Shown in pieces: positions 5,027 to 6,574 of a stretch of 6,574 bases of DNA. The notes under the pieces were generated by a model that was not told the origin of the DNA, searched no databases, and saw nothing but the letters and a program-made list of their open reading frames with translations. The stretch is from an uncultured Ruminococcus sp. (lineage in GTDB: Bacteria; Bacillota; Clostridia; Oscillospirales; Acutalibacteraceae), in NCBI GenBank assembly GCA_902767175.1, contig CACXGH010000234.1, forward strand, positions 1 through 6,574. The letters are read 5' to 3'. Position numbers and translations under genes: made by a program. Each line of letters begins with the position of its first letter. Positions within the stretch are counted from its first letter, which is position 1.

Positions 5027-5869
5027 ATGACTGAAATTAAAAGCTTTGCTGTTATCGGCGGAGATAAACGACAGATATATTGCGGACAGTCCTTACAGGA
5101 GGACGGCTTTGACGTTTACTTCGGCGGTTTTGATAAATGCAGTGAGAAATACCGTCTTACAGCTCATAAACCCGATGAGTTGATCGGGCTGTGTGACGCC
5201 TTTATCCTTCCTCTCCCCTGCACCCGTGACAAGCTTCATGTAAATGCACCGTTTGCAGAGGAGAATATTCCTCTGAGCCTGTTTGAAAGCGTAAAGGACA
5301 AAAAGCCTGTATTCTGCGGAATGAAGGAAAGACTGCCTTTTGAAGGACAGAAAATATACGACTACAGCACAAGTGAGGAATTCGCCGTTCTGAATGCCGT
5401 TCCTACTGCCGAGGGAGCGATAGAAACTGCAATGCACGAATATGAAGGCACCCTTAACGGCTCACGCTGTCTTGTGACAGGTTACGGAAGGATCGGAAAG
5501 ATTCTTTCTTTCATGCTGAGAGGTATCGGAGCAGATGTCACCGTAAGCTCCCAGAGAAAGGACGCCCACGCATTTATCCGTGCCGAAGGAATGAAAGCCA
5601 TATTATCATCTGAGCTTTGCGGAAGGTATGATATAATTTTCAATACAGCCCCTTCACTGCTTTTTGACAGAAAAACGCTTACTTCACTCGTTGGCTCTCC
5701 GCTGATAATCGACCTTGCTTCATATCCGGGCGGTGTCGATACAAAAGCGGCTGATGATTTATCCTTAAGGGTAATGCAGGCTTTGTCACTGCCGGGAAAG
5801 GTTGCACCGAAAAGTGCAGGTATCATCATCAAAAATGCCGTTTATAATATTCTCGGGGAGGAACTCTGA
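5027..5869 (+). CDS. dpaA: Dipicolinate synthase subunit A
   Basis: DpaA (SpoVFA) with DpaB makes dipicolinic acid from the lysine-pathway intermediate 4-hydroxy-tetrahydrodipicolinate in the mother cell; the acid is loaded into the spore core and gives heat resistance. The 280 residues are close to the roughly 300 of B. subtilis SpoVFA. An N-terminal domain begins FAVIGGDKRQ (7-16). A dinucleotide-binding Rossmann fold follows, with GYGRIG at 152-157 after the helix-capping block NAVPTAEGAI (123-132). DLASYPGG (229-236) and LPGKVAPKSAG (255-265) are family blocks. ATG 5027 was chosen for GGAGG 8 bases upstream; the in-frame ATG at 4946 would translate the leader hairpin into an unrelated 27-residue extension. 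The stop overlaps the dpaB start by one base. Unlike B. subtilis, no asd-dapG-dapA genes follow. Lysine AAA is more frequent than in fba or ilvA. Confidence 0.94.
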   Translation: MTEIKSFAVIGGDKRQIYCGQSLQEDGFDVYFGGFDKCSEKYRLTAHKPDELIGLCDAFILPLPCTRDKLHVNAPFAEENIPLSLFESVKDKKPVFCGMKERLPFEGQKIYDYSTSEEFAVLNAVPTAEGAIETAMHEYEGTLNGSRCLVTGYGRIGKILSFMLRGIGADVTVSSQRKDAHAFIRAEGMKAILSSELCGRYDIIFNTAPSLLFDRKTLTSLVGSPLIIDLASYPGGVDTKAADDLSLRVMQALSLPGKVAPKSAGIIIKNAVYNILGEEL

Positions 5870-6441
5870 TGAACACCGTAAAAGTAGGATTTGCAATGTG
5901 CGGCTCATTCTGCACATTTGAAAAAGCCATAAAGCAAATGCAGGCATTGTCGGATATGGGATATGATATCCTTCCCATAATGTCCTTTAATGCATATACG
6001 ACAGATACACGCTTCGGAAAAGCAGAGGAAATTATTAACAGGATAGAGAGCATCTGCAAGAGGAGGATAATATCCACGATCAAAGACGCCGAGCCTATCG
6101 GGCCGAAGAAAATGACGGATATCATGGTAGTTGCTCCCTGTACGGGAAACACCCTTGCAAAGCTTGCCGCCGCCGTAACGGATACGCCTGTGACAATGGC
6201 TGTAAAATCTCATCTGAGGCAGTCAAAACCTGTACTGTTATGTATTGCGACAAATGACGCACTCGGCGCATCGGCACAGAATATAGGTACTTTGCTAAAC
6301 AGGAGGCATTATTATTTTGTACCCTTTACTCAGGACGATCCCGTAAACAAGCCGTGTTCGCTTGTTGCGGATTTCGAGAAGCTGCCCGATTCCCTCAGTC
6401 TTGCTCTGAACGAAAAGCAGCTGCAGCCTGTTCTATGCTGA
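5869..6441 (+). CDS. dpaB: Dipicolinate synthase subunit B
   Basis: DpaB (SpoVFB) is the flavoprotein-like partner of DpaA. The 190 residues correspond nearly end to end with the B. subtilis protein as I remember it: GFAMCGSFCTFEKA (7-20), DTRFG (46-50), AEPIGPK (74-80), VVAPCTGNTLAKLA (87-100), TDTPVTMAVKSHLR (104-117), the STNDALG-like ATNDALG (127-133) and FTQDDP (153-158). The fold belongs to the phosphopantothenoylcysteine decarboxylase-like flavoprotein group, with the APCTGN block at the expected flavin site. GGGGAGG (5855-5861) lies 7 bases before ATG 5869, and the one-base overlap with the dpaA stop implies coupled translation in equal amounts. A terminator follows at 6456. The pair strongly implies that the organism makes, or descends from one that made, true endospores. 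Confidence 0.95.
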   Translation: MNTVKVGFAMCGSFCTFEKAIKQMQALSDMGYDILPIMSFNAYTTDTRFGKAEEIINRIESICKRRIISTIKDAEPIGPKKMTDIMVVAPCTGNTLAKLAAAVTDTPVTMAVKSHLRQSKPVLLCIATNDALGASAQNIGTLLNRRHYYFVPFTQDDPVNKPCSLVADFEKLPDSLSLALNEKQLQPVLC

Positions 6442-6448
6442 AAATAAC

Positions 6449-6495
6449 AAAAAAATCAGGGCTGCCGCATTATACGACAGTCCTGAAATTATTTT
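6449..6495. terminator. Terminator after dpaB, possibly bidirectional
   Basis: TCAGGGCTG (6456-6464) pairs with CAGTCCTGA (6478-6486) over 9 bp with one wobble, followed by AATTATTTT. An A run precedes the stem, giving a T run on the minus strand too. It starts 14 bases after the dpaB stop. Confidence 0.7.
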
Positions 6496-6501
6496 AAACA
6501 A

Positions 6502-6574
6502 GGAGCAAAGCTCCAACAAGCTCGCTTGATTGGAGCGAGCGACGCCGTCAACAGACGTCGGGGAGCTTTAGCTC
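6502..6574. repeat. Palindrome-rich repeat cut by the window end
   Basis: Successive palindromes: GGAGC-AAA-GCTCC (6502-6514), GCTCGC/GCGAGC (6520-6540), GACG-C-CGTC (6541-6549), GACGTC (6554-6559) and GAGCT-TT-AGCTC (6563-6574). The first and last are near reverse complements, so the whole looks like an element with inverted ends, possibly ending one or two bases beyond the window. No coding potential is seen. A REP-like or MITE-like dispersed element is likely. Confidence 0.6.

Noticed and set aside
6502..6574. CRISPR array or tRNA at the right edge
   Set aside because: The palindromes differ in sequence with no equal-length repeats and spacers, and no cloverleaf or T-loop consensus is present.

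Overview
The window looks like chromosome of a spore-forming, moderate-GC Clostridia species, most like Ruminococcus and its relatives in the Oscillospiraceae. This rests on the class IIB aldolase type, strong GGAGG-type ribosome binding sites, the dipicolinate synthase pair dpaAB (a spore-specific pathway) and small interspersed hairpin elements in the gaps. The assignment is inferred from gene content and style; no search was run.

Layout. Positions 1-633 hold no convincing gene. They contain a strong inverted repeat (12-50), a 179-bp MITE-like element with terminal inverted repeats (261-439) and the terminator of the leftward gene (493-540). The class II fructose-bisphosphate aldolase gene fba runs leftward (1500 to 634) from a promoter near 1577, and its predicted mRNA starts with a stem-loop. 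Divergent from it, a consensus TTGACA promoter (1714) drives ilvA (threonine ammonia-lyase with ACT domain, 1804-3000). ridA (3090-3464) follows in the same direction and ends in a clear intrinsic terminator (3477-3517). RidA clears the reactive enamine/imine products that PLP enzymes such as IlvA release, so the two genes form a coherent unit.

Directly behind that terminator lies a 49-bp copy of the MITE-like element (3520-3568). It equals the 179-bp copy minus 130 bp between two GCTGA repeats. Next come a zinc-ribbon NUDIX hydrolase (3593-4102) and, overlapping it by 4 bases, a YlmH-family S4 RNA-binding protein (4099-4872). The last unit is dpaA-dpaB (5027-5869, 5869-6441), the two subunits of dipicolinate synthase, overlapping by one base. 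It has its own putative promoter, a terminator-like hairpin in the leader and a terminator after dpaB (6449-6495). The right edge (6502-6574) enters a palindrome-rich repeat cut by the window end.

The protein-coding content is ordinary housekeeping and sporulation. The least explained material is non-coding: the MITE-like family with one full copy, one deletion copy and one probable relic; the leader stem-loops of fba and dpaA; and the edge repeats. I see no evidence of a wholly new multi-gene system here.
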